This document shows positions 28,488 through 36,643 of a stretch of 64,000 nucleotides of DNA, in pieces (position 1 is the stretch's first letter; every line of letters starts with the position of its first letter). The translations under genes were made by a program, and so were the position numbers. The notes beneath the pieces are model-generated. The model did no database searches. It saw only the letters and a list, made by a program, of their open reading frames with translations, and was not told the origin of the DNA. Origin of the DNA: Legionella clemsonensis (GTDB lineage: Bacteria; Pseudomonadota; Gammaproteobacteria; Legionellales; Legionellaceae). The stretch covers positions 850,001 through 914,000 of the forward strand of contig NZ_CP016397.1 of assembly GCF_002240035.1 (NCBI RefSeq), given 5' to 3'.

Positions 28488-30131
28488 ATGGCTAAAGAAG
28501 TACGTTCTGGCGATGATGCACGTCAAAAAATGATTGCCGGTGTAAACATTTTGGCAAATGCTGTACGTGTAACAATGGGTCCTCGTGGAAGAAATGTGGT
28601 ATTGGAAAGATCTTTTGGTGCTCCTACAGTAACCAAAGATGGTGTATCTGTTGCTAAGGAACTTGAGCTGGAAGATCGCTTTGAAAATATGGGTGCACAG
28701 ATGGTTAAAGAAGTTGCTTCCAAAACTTCTGATGCAGCCGGTGATGGTACTACTACTGCTACTGTATTGGCTCGCGCTATTATGGTTGAAGGGAACAAAG
28801 CGGTTGCCGCTGGTATGAATCCAATGGATTTAAAGCGTGGTATCGACAAAGCGGTTACTGCTGTAACCAAAAAGCTGCAAGAAATGTCCAAACCTTGTAA
28901 AGATGGAAAAGCAATTGCTCAGGTTGGAACAATTTCTGCAAACTCTGATCAATCTATCGGTGATATCATTGCTGAAGCGATGGAAAAGGTTGGTAAAGAA
29001 GGTGTAATTACTGTTGAAGACGGTAATAGTCTGGAAAATGAATTGTCTGTGGTTGAAGGTATGCAGTTTGACCGTGGCTACATTTCTCCTTACTTTATTA
29101 ACAACCAGCAAAACATGAGTGCTGAGTTAGAGCATCCATTTATCCTTCTGGTAGATAAGAAGATTACCAATATTCGCGATATGCTTTCTGTATTGGAAGG
29201 TGTTGCTAAATCTGGTCGTCCTTTGTTAATCGTTGCAGAAGACGTTGAAGGTGAAGCATTAGCTACCTTGGTGGTTAACAACATGCGTGGTATCGTTAAA
29301 GTATGTGCTGTAAAAGCACCTGGCTTTGGTGATCGTCGTAAGGCAATGTTGCAAGATATTGCTATTCTGACCAATGGCCAAGTGATCTCTGAAGAAGTTG
29401 GCAAGAGCCTTGAAGGTGCTTCATTAGAAGACTTGGGTAGTGCAAAACGCGTTGTAGTGACTAAAGAAAATACCACTATCATTGATGGTGAAGGTAAAGA
29501 ATCTGAAATCAATGCTCGTATTACTCAAATTCGTGCACAGATGGAAGAAACCACTTCTGATTATGATCGTGAAAAGTTACAAGAGCGTGTTGCCAAATTA
29601 GCTGGCGGTGTTGCTGTGATTAAAGTGGGTGCAGCTACTGAAGTAGAAATGAAAGAGAAAAAAGCGCGCGTAGAAGATGCTCTGCATGCAACTCGTGCTG
29701 CTGTTGAAGAAGGCATTGTTGCAGGTGGCGGTGTTGCCTTAATTCGTGCCCAAAAAGCACTGGATGGTTTAAAAGGTGAAAACGCTGACCAAGACATGGG
29801 TATTAGCATTCTGCGTCGTGCTATTGAATCACCATTACGCCAAATCGTGGCGAATGCTGGTTATGAGTCTTCCGTAATCGTTAATAAAGTTGCTGAAAAT
29901 AAAGATAATTATGGATTTAATGCAGCAACTGGTGAATACGGTGATATGGTTGAAATGGGTATTCTGGATCCAACCAAAGTGACTCGTACTGCTCTGCAAA
30001 ATGCTGCTTCTGTGGCTAGCTTAATGCTTACTACCGAGTGCATGATTGCTGATCTTCCCAAGAAAGAAGAACCAGTAGGTGCCGGTGATATGGGCGGCAT
30101 GGGTGGAATGGGTGGCATGGGCATGATGTAA
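28488..30131 (+). CDS. groEL: Chaperonin GroEL (Hsp60/HtpB)
   Basis: A 547-residue chaperonin forming the double heptameric folding ring. The nucleotide site is seen in [10 protein letters not shown] and [14 protein letters not shown], with [13 protein letters not shown] further on. The C-terminus carries the usual Gly-Met repeat ([12 protein letters not shown]). The start follows AAAGGAG. In Legionella the orthologue HtpB is also found on the surface and has been implicated in host-cell entry and mitochondrial attraction; nothing in this sequence shows an export signal. Confidence 0.99.
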   Translation: MAKEVRSGDDARQKMIAGVNILANAVRVTMGPRGRNVVLERSFGAPTVTKDGVSVAKELELEDRFENMGAQMVKEVASKTSDAAGDGTTTATVLARAIMVEGNKAVAAGMNPMDLKRGIDKAVTAVTKKLQEMSKPCKDGKAIAQVGTISANSDQSIGDIIAEAMEKVGKEGVITVEDGNSLENELSVVEGMQFDRGYISPYFINNQQNMSAELEHPFILLVDKKITNIRDMLSVLEGVAKSGRPLLIVAEDVEGEALATLVVNNMRGIVKVCAVKAPGFGDRRKAMLQDIAILTNGQVISEEVGKSLEGASLEDLGSAKRVVVTKENTTIIDGEGKESEINARITQIRAQMEETTSDYDREKLQERVAKLAGGVAVIKVGAATEVEMKEKKARVEDALHATRAAVEEGIVAGGGVALIRAQKALDGLKGENADQDMGISILRRAIESPLRQIVANAGYESSVIVNKVAENKDNYGFNAATGEYGDMVEMGILDPTKVTRTALQNAASVASLMLTTECMIADLPKKEEPVGAGDMGGMGGMGGMGMM

Positions 30132-30150
30132 GCCAAGCTGCTGTTCCCCC

Positions 30151-30183
30151 AAAAAAACCCGCTTTCGAGCGGGTTTTTTTTAT
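30151..30183 (+). terminator. groESL terminator
   Basis: A strong hairpin with arms AACCCGCT/AGCGGGTT extended by A and T tracts around a TTCG tetraloop, 20 bp after the groEL stop. Confidence 0.95.
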
Positions 30184-30273
30184 GATATTTTCAACAGCGG
30201 GATAAATAAGTTAGTCTAAACTAATAACGAAGGTAAAGTAATTTACTTTTTTAATATCCTTTGTCACAAGGAG

Positions 30274-30618
30274 ATGAATATGGTAAGCCAACGCAGTGTG
30301 GTAAAAGCCAGTGAAGTGACCGGTGTTGATGTTAAAAATATGGAAGGAGAAAGTTTAGGTACTATTTATGAAGTAGTAATTGATAAAGCTTTCGGTAAAG
30401 TTAATTATTTAGTATTAGAATTTGGTGGTATTTTAGGCTTTGGTAATAAATTTTTTGCTCTTCCATGGCATTTATTCAAATATGATAAGACTGAAGATTG
30501 TTTTTTAATTGATATGGATAAAGAACGGCTACAAAATGCACCTGGTTTCGATAAGGATCATTGGCCTGATTTTGCTGCACCGGAGTTTGCTACAAGAATT
30601 CATAAATATTATGAATAA
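30274..30618 (+). CDS. PRC-barrel domain protein
   Basis: A 114-residue soluble protein with one PRC-barrel (KASEVTGVDVKNMEGESLGTI, then a repeated strand pattern to about residue 85). PRC-barrel proteins occur in photosynthetic reaction centres, RimM and small stress proteins; this is the stand-alone stress type. The start is behind CAAGGAG. It heads a run of four small genes (PRC-barrel, DUF883, YqjE-like, YqjK-like) with short gaps, and a GTAAA/TTTAC symmetrical element lies just upstream near 30233-30246. Confidence 0.85.
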   Translation: MNMVSQRSVVKASEVTGVDVKNMEGESLGTIYEVVIDKAFGKVNYLVLEFGGILGFGNKFFALPWHLFKYDKTEDCFLIDMDKERLQNAPGFDKDHWPDFAAPEFATRIHKYYE

Positions 30619-30648
30619 GCAACAACTACTCAACTATAAGGAAATATC

Positions 30649-30987
30649 ATGAATAAAAATCCCTCAAAATCAAATGATGAGAAAAAAAGTACAAAATCTT
30701 CCCAAACCAGGGAGCATTTAACGGCTGACTCCGTTTCTGAAGCTAAAAGAAGAGCACGAGGCACTCAAGCACGAGATACTCAAGAAAAAATTGAGGAACA
30801 TTATCGACAGTTGAAAGATAATACCAACGAATGGTTAGAAGAAGGCAAGAAAAAATTTGAGGAAACGCAAGACAGCTTCAAAGAATATACGGATGAGCTT
30901 GCAGAGAATGTAAGAAATAATCCACTTAAAGCAATTCTGATTGCGGGTGGCATTGGATTTATTTTATCGTCACTTTTAAGAAAGTGA
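30649..30987 (+). CDS. DUF883 (ElaB/YqjD-like) membrane-anchored protein
   Basis: A 112-residue protein with a long charged helical part and a single C-terminal membrane helix (PLKAILIAGGIGFILSSLLRK), the layout of the YqjD/ElaB/YgaM family. In E. coli these tail-anchored proteins bind ribosomes in stationary phase. The N-terminal 40 residues are Ser/Lys-rich and disordered. It starts after AAGGAAAT and ends 4 bp before the YqjE-like gene, matching the yqjD-yqjE-yqjK order known from enterobacteria. Confidence 0.87.
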   Translation: MNKNPSKSNDEKKSTKSSQTREHLTADSVSEAKRRARGTQARDTQEKIEEHYRQLKDNTNEWLEEGKKKFEETQDSFKEYTDELAENVRNNPLKAILIAGGIGFILSSLLRK

Positions 30988-30991
30988 TCGT

Positions 30992-31393
30992 ATGATAAAT
31001 TTTATTGAGCATTTGGAAGGTGTTATTGCCAGTAAAATGGCTACAGCGAAAGGAATGTATACCTTATTTAAGCTGGAGGCTCAACTGGCAGGATTAAATA
31101 TAGTGCCCTTGTTAGTAAGCATAGGCGCGCTAATAGCGCTTTGTTTTTCAGGCTGGCTAACTTTAATGGTATTAATCAGCTATTTATTGATGCTTTTGAT
31201 TGGTCCTTTACTAGCGATTATTACTGTTTTAATACTCAACATTATTGCGCTATTTATTGCCATTAGAAGTCTGGCCTCCTGTATCAGGCAAATGAGTTTT
31301 GAAAAAACAAGGGCTTTATTAACCAATCAGCCAAAGGAAACTCATGAGCTCACGAAAACAACTACGGCAATCCATAAATCAGCTAGAAGTTAA
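30992..31393 (+). CDS. YqjE-like inner-membrane protein (phage holin superfamily/DUF1469)
   Basis: A 133-residue protein with two strong adjacent transmembrane helices (NIVPLLVSIGALIALCFSGW and a second long hydrophobic block) flanked by amphipathic helices, as in the YqjE family. It is probably a partner of the DUF883 protein at the membrane. The C-terminal 17 codons overlap the next gene in another frame. The exact role in this family is not established. Confidence 0.82.
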   Translation: MINFIEHLEGVIASKMATAKGMYTLFKLEAQLAGLNIVPLLVSIGALIALCFSGWLTLMVLISYLLMLLIGPLLAIITVLILNIIALFIAIRSLASCIRQMSFEKTRALLTNQPKETHELTKTTTAIHKSARS

Positions 31394-31619
31394 GCTGCAA
31401 ATGGAGAATACCAGATTGATAGAACATAAGCGCTACTTTAATCAACTGTTCAAAGAGCATCGCTATCTTTTTCTCGCTTTATTAATTCCTACTTTTTGGG
31501 CAGGATGGCAAGAAGGAAAGCGAATAAGAAGTGGAAGAGGCGGTAGTTTTAAACGCTTTGCCAGGTTTATGTTTAATACTTCCTTTGCGACGTTTAATAC
31601 TAAAAATTTATTTAAATGA
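31344..31619 (+). CDS. YqjK-like small protein
   Basis: A 91-residue basic protein with a helical N-terminus (RKQLRQSINQLEVKLQMEN), a short hydrophobic segment (YLFLALLIPTFWAGW) and a basic tail. It starts at an ATG at 31344 behind AAGGAAA, 50 bp inside the YqjE-like gene, so it is translationally linked to it. Position and layout fit YqjK, the third member of the yqjDEK set, though sequence similarity is only suggestive. Confidence 0.72.
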   Translation: MSSRKQLRQSINQLEVKLQMENTRLIEHKRYFNQLFKEHRYLFLALLIPTFWAGWQEGKRIRSGRGGSFKRFARFMFNTSFATFNTKNLFK

Positions 31620-31648
31620 TACCATCAAAAACTTGATGGTATCATTTT
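31616..31648. terminator. Intrinsic terminator between convergent genes
   Basis: A 13-bp perfect stem (ATGATACCATCAA/TTGATGGTATCAT) with an AAAC loop begins inside the last codons of the YqjK-like gene and is followed by TTTT. The convergent small gene ends at 31652, so it may serve both. Confidence 0.85.
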
Positions 31649-31651
31649 AGA

Positions 31652-31885
31652 TTATTTTCTATAGTCGCGGGGGTTCTCTGAGCTACGATGCTGACCGCCT
31701 ATTGGTTTGCTGTCTGAAAAATGCTTACCAGCTTTATTATTTTGATGACGCTCATCTCGACGAGAGTGAGGAGAACTGGAGTCTGGATTGTGCGAATAAG
31801 ATTTATCTCGATTTGAAGCTTGATTAGAATGACGTCCTTGTTGATCATGATGACCAGGTCTGTTGTTTTCATTTTTTTGAGTCAT
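31652..31885 (-). CDS. Small very hydrophilic protein
   Basis: A 77-residue protein composed almost wholly of Asn, Gln, His, Ser, Arg, Lys and Asp, with only four aliphatic residues or so. It is almost certainly intrinsically disordered. The ATG at 31885 follows a good AAGGAT. The composition resembles small stress or desiccation-related hydrophilins, but no family motif (such as KGG) is clear. It sits beside a stress-type gene cluster, which fits that guess. Real gene probable because of the ribosome site and terminator. Confidence 0.55.
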   Translation of the reverse strand: MTQKNENNRPGHHDQQGRHSNQASNRDKSYSHNPDSSSPHSRRDERHQNNKAGKHFSDSKPIGGQHRSSENPRDYRK

Positions 31886-32164
31886 GATTAATATCCTTAT
31901 TGTTAGTAAATTTCCAAGTACAGCAAATTAATAGTAGGAGCTGAATTTAAAAAATTCCAATGACTTAAAAAAATTATTTTTTTTATAGTATTAGGCAAAA
32001 TACTTATCTGAATTATAAACAACAAGCGTCACCCTGAGCAAAACGCTGAAACTTATACACATCTCTGAAAACTCTGTTTTTTCCTCCTAGAAATGGTCAA
32101 GCTAAAGATGAGCTTCATTATTGTTCTAATCATTTGATTAGCAATTAAAAATGCGAGGTTACAA
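31886..32164. other. Intergenic stretch with a degraded repeat
   Basis: No coding sequence seen. It holds the promoter of the small hydrophilic gene at its left end and, at 32026-32045, a sequence sharing CCTGAGCAAA with the repeat near 39819-39834. Confidence 0.4.
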
Positions 32165-32551
32165 CTAAGCTCCGGTTTTTTTACGGCATATTTTTTTGTA
32201 TTCTTTTTCCAATGCTATCAGCTCTTCGTCAGTAAGCTTATTCAAATCAATCGACTGATTATTTGCAGCTCGATGTGATTTAATTAATTCATCAAGTTTT
32301 AAGTTTAAAATGACAGTATCGCGATTTTGAGTATGCTGAATTAAAAAGACCATAAGAAAGGTAATGATAGTGGTGCCCGTATTGATAATTAGCTGCCAAG
32401 TGTCTGAAAAATGAAATAAGGGCCCTGTAATAGTCCAAATGACAATAGCGAGCAAGGCTAACAAAAAGCTCCAGACGGTACCGACCGCATCAGAAATGAT
32501 TTTGGCAAAACGCGCAAAATAATTATGCGGTGTTTTTTGAGTTTGCTTCAT
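32165..32551 (-). CDS. Low-affinity iron permease family protein
   Basis: A 128-residue protein with two transmembrane helices (VWSFLLALLAIVIWTITGPLF and LIINTGTTIITFLMVFLIQHTQ) followed by NRDTVILNLKLDELI, the recognisable signature of the bacterial low-affinity iron permease family (Pfam PF04120). The C-terminal LTDEELIALEKEYKKIC is also typical. The name comes from a yeast relative; iron transport by the bacterial members is not proven. Start ATG at 32551 behind GGAGAG. Confidence 0.85.
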   Translation of the reverse strand: MKQTQKTPHNYFARFAKIISDAVGTVWSFLLALLAIVIWTITGPLFHFSDTWQLIINTGTTIITFLMVFLIQHTQNRDTVILNLKLDELIKSHRAANNQSIDLNKLTDEELIALEKEYKKICRKKTGA

Positions 32552-32607
32552 ATCTTCTCTCCTGTACTACGCATTTCCTTTCCTGATTCACAACTATACT
32601 TAATTTA

Positions 32608-33498
32608 ATGAGTAAACGTAATATTTTAAAACCAGCAAATTATATGAAAACAATTGAAATTCTGGATGTCTCTTTAAGAGATGGTGGGCATAGAACAAAT
32701 TTTCATTTTAGTGATCAGGAATTGCAACATATCTTAACTGCCCTCGATAAATCCGGTATTGAATATATTGAAATTGGCTATCGTAATGGGCTTGCAGGTT
32801 TAGCCAGTCCCGTTGGAAGAGCGGGATTGTGTGAAAGAGATTACCTTTATTTTTGTCAATCCTTAATCAAGCACGCAAAAATTGCCGTCATGATTCATCC
32901 GCAAAATATTTTAGAGTCAGATCTCTTAGAATTGAAAAAATGCGGGGTCACATTAATCCGGGTCTGCGTCCTTAAAGATAAATTGATTGATGCGCTATCG
33001 TTTTTTAAAAAAGTGAAGAATTTATCTCTGAAACTTTCTATTAATTTTACCAATATGTCGCACTACCAGCCAGCCGAACTGGATGGACTGATAAAACAAA
33101 TCATTCAGTTTGAGCCAGATATGATTTATTTTGCGGATTCAAATGGAAGTATTACTCCTGAAAAAATTAGTATGATTTACCAAAAATACACGCAGCAATA
33201 TGCTATTCCATTCGGTTTTCATGCTCATGATAATCTTGGTCTGGCACAGGCAAATGCCTTGGCGGCTATTCACTCTGGGGCTACATTTATTGATGCTTCT
33301 TTGGCTGGTATGGGAAAAGGAATCGGGAATTTAAAAACGGAATTTTTTGCTGCTTATTTACAAGCCACAAAAACAAAAACATATAATCTTGCAGAATTAT
33401 TAACAGCTTCAAATTATGTCCGTCATGCGCTAGGTATTGGACATGAACCCATTGAATGGGATGAATTCAATCGCGGTATTTCTGATCCCGCTTATTAA
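32608..33498 (+). CDS. DRE-TIM metallolyase / HMGL-like aldolase
   Basis: A protein of 296 residues (284 if started at the ATG at 32644). It has the DRE-TIM barrel signature: ILDVSLRDGGHRTNF near the N-terminus (Arg, Asp and His of the active site) and the metal-binding FHAHDNLGLAQAN near residue 206, followed by DASLAGMGKGIGN. It resembles 4-hydroxy-2-oxovalerate aldolases and the aldolase-like enzymes of some surface-polysaccharide clusters, but the meta-cleavage partner dehydrogenase is absent. Neither start has a ribosome site; a TATACT about 10 bp upstream of 32608 raises the chance of leaderless translation. Substrate unknown. Confidence 0.82.
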   Translation: MSKRNILKPANYMKTIEILDVSLRDGGHRTNFHFSDQELQHILTALDKSGIEYIEIGYRNGLAGLASPVGRAGLCERDYLYFCQSLIKHAKIAVMIHPQNILESDLLELKKCGVTLIRVCVLKDKLIDALSFFKKVKNLSLKLSINFTNMSHYQPAELDGLIKQIIQFEPDMIYFADSNGSITPEKISMIYQKYTQQYAIPFGFHAHDNLGLAQANALAAIHSGATFIDASLAGMGKGIGNLKTEFFAAYLQATKTKTYNLAELLTASNYVRHALGIGHEPIEWDEFNRGISDPAY

Positions 33499-33668
33499 GC
33501 TGAGTTATTTTTAATTGGCGATTCCCAAAGAATTTGCCTATTATTAGGTTTAGCCACGCAACATGTAATAGATATAACCTATTATGTTAATATAAATAAT
33601 TGATTTTATAAATTATTGATTTTTGGCTATGTTTAGGAAGAGAGAGAACCTATAAAAAGGAGTATTAA

Positions 33669-34109
33669 ATGGATGAAATTATCAAAAAATTATCAGTTTT
33701 AATGGCAGATACTTACGCTATTTATTTAAAAACCCAAAATTACCACTGGCATGTCACCGGGCCTCAATTTAAGGGAATGCACGAATTGTTTGAGATGCAA
33801 TATCAGGAGTTGGCAGAAGCTGTTGATGCTGTTGCAGAGCGTATTCGCACTTTGGGACATAATACTCCGGCTACTTTCAAAGAATTTGAAAATTTAAAAC
33901 GAATAAAGGATGGAGATGCTAATAAAAATGCTAATGAGATGGTGATAGATTTAGCTCATGATCATGAGACGCTGGTAAGAGACTTAAATCAGGCACTTGC
34001 ACTTGCTCAGGAAAATAAAGATGAAGGTACAGCTAATCTGTTAGGGGATAGAATTGCTGCGCATGAGAAAGCACGTTGGATGCTTAATGCTTCTCGAGAA
34101 AAAGCTTAA
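33669..34109 (+). CDS. dps: Dps-family ferritin-like DNA-protection protein
   Basis: A 146-residue four-helix protein that stores iron and uses peroxide at an inter-subunit ferroxidase site. The site is seen in KTQNYHWHVTGPQFKGMHELFEMQYQEL-type sequence near residues 22-50 (His, Asp/Glu ligands). It lacks the lysine-rich N-terminal tail with which E. coli Dps binds DNA, so it is closer to DpsA/NapA-like proteins. The start follows AAAAGGAG. Probably induced by oxidative stress or stationary phase. Confidence 0.94.
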   Translation: MDEIIKKLSVLMADTYAIYLKTQNYHWHVTGPQFKGMHELFEMQYQELAEAVDAVAERIRTLGHNTPATFKEFENLKRIKDGDANKNANEMVIDLAHDHETLVRDLNQALALAQENKDEGTANLLGDRIAAHEKARWMLNASREKA

Positions 34110-34430
34110 ACTCTGGCTGTCAAACGCATGCACTATGAAACTTGCCTGACAGTGTTAACTTAAGAAAATACTAGTAGCCTTAGTGAAACGATAGCATAAG
34201 ATAAACATTTCACTGGAAGAACCTGATTATGCTATCGCTTCACTAAGACCAGAGGGTTGCAATTATTGTCATTGCATTGGAAGGGATAAGAACAGCTAAA
34301 TAACTGTCTTGGCAATTAAATTAAAGACAGTGACAACCGACAATTTATTTTGATATAAAACTTTCTTCATTTTTATTTATAAGCGAAAATTCCCGAGGGA
34401 AACTTTTTCCAAGGATTTTAGGATTCGCTA
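34110..34430. other. Intergenic region with a long near-perfect inverted repeat
   Basis: No coding sequence seen in these 321 bp. The main feature is the inverted repeat at 34179-34247, listed separately. A smaller CTGTCA/TGACAG pair lies just after dps and might help end its transcript. The region near 34330-34400 is A/T-rich and may hold the promoter of the following gene. Confidence 0.5.
34179..34247. repeat. 21-bp inverted repeat, 20/21 matched, 27-nt loop
   Basis: Arms at 34179-34199 and 34227-34247 are complementary at 20 of 21 positions (A/G difference at 34188/34238). The loop carries TTTCACT at 34208-34214, complementary to AGTGAAA in the left arm, so a second hairpin can form instead. 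No T tract follows. It could be a small mobile palindromic repeat, the end of a structured RNA, or an unusual terminator. Confidence 0.8.
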
Positions 34431-36539
34431 ATGCAATTTCTTTTTTCAATAGGTCTTTTTTTAAGCGCAAGTCTATTATTTGTTATCCAGCCCATGGTAG
34501 CAAAAGTTTTACTTCCTGTTTATGGAGGCACACCTGCTGTATGGACAGTTTGTATGCTTTTTTTTCAAGCTATGTTACTGGTATCCTACGGTTATGCGTG
34601 GTTGCTTAGCAAACTAGCTACAGCTTGGGAGTGGCGTTTTACTCATAGTCTTTTAGTAGTGGTAAGTCTGCTAGGTTTTCCCTTTTTATTTGTTGTTTTT
34701 CCAGAAAAAGGTATCCCTGAGTTTATTATTTTGCGGCACTTGATTTCTCAGTTGGGTCTCCCATTATTAGTGATAGCCGCTTCAGCGCCACTCTTACAAT
34801 TTGCCTATAGTCAAACCCGAGGTAAAAAGGCCAGTGATCCTTATTTTTTATACGTGGCAAGTAACGCAGGGAGTTTACTGGCTTTATTGGCCTATCCCTG
34901 GATTATTGAAAGATTTGTAGGATTAAAAACGCAATTTTATGGCTGGACGATAGGTTATATGATGTATCTTGTTGTGTTAGGGAGTCTTCTTTTTGGTACA
35001 TCTTATCAACCTTTGATAAAACAAAAAATTGCAAGCTACTCATTATCACGGTTGCTCAAGTTTCAATGGATTGGATATAGCTTTGTTCCATGCAGTTTGC
35101 TTTTAGGCGTTACTTTTTATATTACTACTGATATTGCAGCAACACCGGTATTTTGGGTTTTGCCACTGGCACTTTATTTATTGTCCTTCATGATAACTTT
35201 TGCGGAAAAACCGCCTATTCCTTTTCCTTGGATAGAAAAAAATGCTTTATTCTTTTTCATTTTTCCTGTAGTTGGTTTTATTCTGGGGAGTGCGGTACCT
35301 GCCTGGCAATTCATCTTTTTTCATTTGCTTAATTTTTTTATATTTGCTTTGTTGTGTCATGGCCGATTAATCCAAAGTCGTCCTCCTGCCAGTCAGCTGA
35401 CAAGTTTTTATTTTTGCTTGGCATTGGGAGGCATGTTGGCTGGTGTTTTTAACAGTCTCATTGCGCCAAGACTTTTCAATGATGCTTATGAGTATCCCCT
35501 GGTTTTAGCGTTGGGAATGCTTTGTATTCCAAAAAATAAAACAAAAGGAATGACTCTTACTCCCCTTGTCGTTTTACTCCTATTGCTGATTAATTATTAT
35601 TTGCCCAATTTGGGTTGGCTTGCGATAGTCAAGAAGTATAAAGTGGCCGAGTTTCTGTCCTTGTGTATGATTATGTGTTGGCCTGGCAACAGGATTACTC
35701 TTTTTGTCAGTGTATGTATTTTATTTGTATTTTTATTTTATCCCGGCTTGAAACATAGCACCATTTTATTCCAGCAACGTAATTTTTATGGTGTTAAGAA
35801 AGTTTCAGCCATACCGGGGTCTAATGTGTTAATTAGCCAAAATACAGTCCATGGCTTTCAATTGACTCATTTAGAAAAAATAGACCATGGTGCTTTAGGA
35901 TACTATGGACCGTCTGCACAGGTGGTAAAGCTATTTCGCCAGCGAAAAGCACCCTTGAATGCCATGATTCTCGGACTGGGAACTGGCATGATGGCTTGTC
36001 AATATGAAGGGGATGACAAGCTAAGCATGGTGGATATTGACAAACAGGTCATCGAGATTGCTAAAGATCCGCGATTATTCACCTATTTAAGGGATTGTCC
36101 ACCCCAGGTTTCTCTTGAAGAGGGAGATGGCCGTTTGGTAGTGCAAAATATTCCCGATAGCAGCATTGATATCCTAGTGATCGATGCTTTTTCGTCGGAT
36201 TCGATACCGATTCATTTATTAACGCTGGAAGCTTTTCAATTATATTTAAAAAAAATTACACCGGATGGTCTCATTTTGGTGCATATTAGCAATCGTCATT
36301 TAAATTTATTGCCAGTGTTAACTGCTGTTGGACGACAACTGGATTTAATCGTACTTCATAAGTTTCAACCTGCTGATGCCAAGACTGGACAACTTGCCTC
36401 TGAATGGGGATTATTAACAGCCAATCAACAGTTTGCCATTTCTCTAATGCGCACTGCCGGATGGCGTTTCGTGACTGAGGGTGAAGAACACTTATGGACA
36501 GATGACTATTCAAATCTAATACCGTTGTTGAAATGGTAG
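34431..36539 (+). CDS. Membrane-fused spermidine-synthase-like protein
   Basis: A 702-residue fusion. The first 450 residues are a multi-pass membrane region of about ten helices, beginning LFSIGLFLSASLLFVIQPMVAK-like and containing VYGGTPAVWTVCMLFFQAML, typical of the fused spermidine synthase family. Residues about 480-700 are a Rossmann methyltransferase-like domain resembling polyamine aminopropyltransferase: MILGLGTGMMACQYEGDD, MVDIDKQVIEIA, GDGRLVV, and DAFSSDSIPIHLLT with the catalytic-type Asp. True activity for these fused proteins is generally untested. Upstream is the dps gene; downstream is convergent parE. Confidence 0.88.
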   Translation: MQFLFSIGLFLSASLLFVIQPMVAKVLLPVYGGTPAVWTVCMLFFQAMLLVSYGYAWLLSKLATAWEWRFTHSLLVVVSLLGFPFLFVVFPEKGIPEFIILRHLISQLGLPLLVIAASAPLLQFAYSQTRGKKASDPYFLYVASNAGSLLALLAYPWIIERFVGLKTQFYGWTIGYMMYLVVLGSLLFGTSYQPLIKQKIASYSLSRLLKFQWIGYSFVPCSLLLGVTFYITTDIAATPVFWVLPLALYLLSFMITFAEKPPIPFPWIEKNALFFFIFPVVGFILGSAVPAWQFIFFHLLNFFIFALLCHGRLIQSRPPASQLTSFYFCLALGGMLAGVFNSLIAPRLFNDAYEYPLVLALGMLCIPKNKTKGMTLTPLVVLLLLLINYYLPNLGWLAIVKKYKVAEFLSLCMIMCWPGNRITLFVSVCILFVFLFYPGLKHSTILFQQRNFYGVKKVSAIPGSNVLISQNTVHGFQLTHLEKIDHGALGYYGPSAQVVKLFRQRKAPLNAMILGLGTGMMACQYEGDDKLSMVDIDKQVIEIAKDPRLFTYLRDCPPQVSLEEGDGRLVVQNIPDSSIDILVIDAFSSDSIPIHLLTLEAFQLYLKKITPDGLILVHISNRHLNLLPVLTAVGRQLDLIVLHKFQPADAKTGQLASEWGLLTANQQFAISLMRTAGWRFVTEGEEHLWTDDYSNLIPLLKW

Positions 36540-36643
36540 CTCGAGGTGTTTTTGGCTCGTTGAAATTTGCATGTGGCAATAAGTGCTGGTTTAATTTATC
36601 CTACTGCTTTTTATCGGGCTGTGAGACTAGACTTATAAATCTA

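Noticed and set aside
28523-30136. Several antisense frames across groEL
   Set aside because: Typical shadows of a highly biased, highly expressed gene; no start signals.
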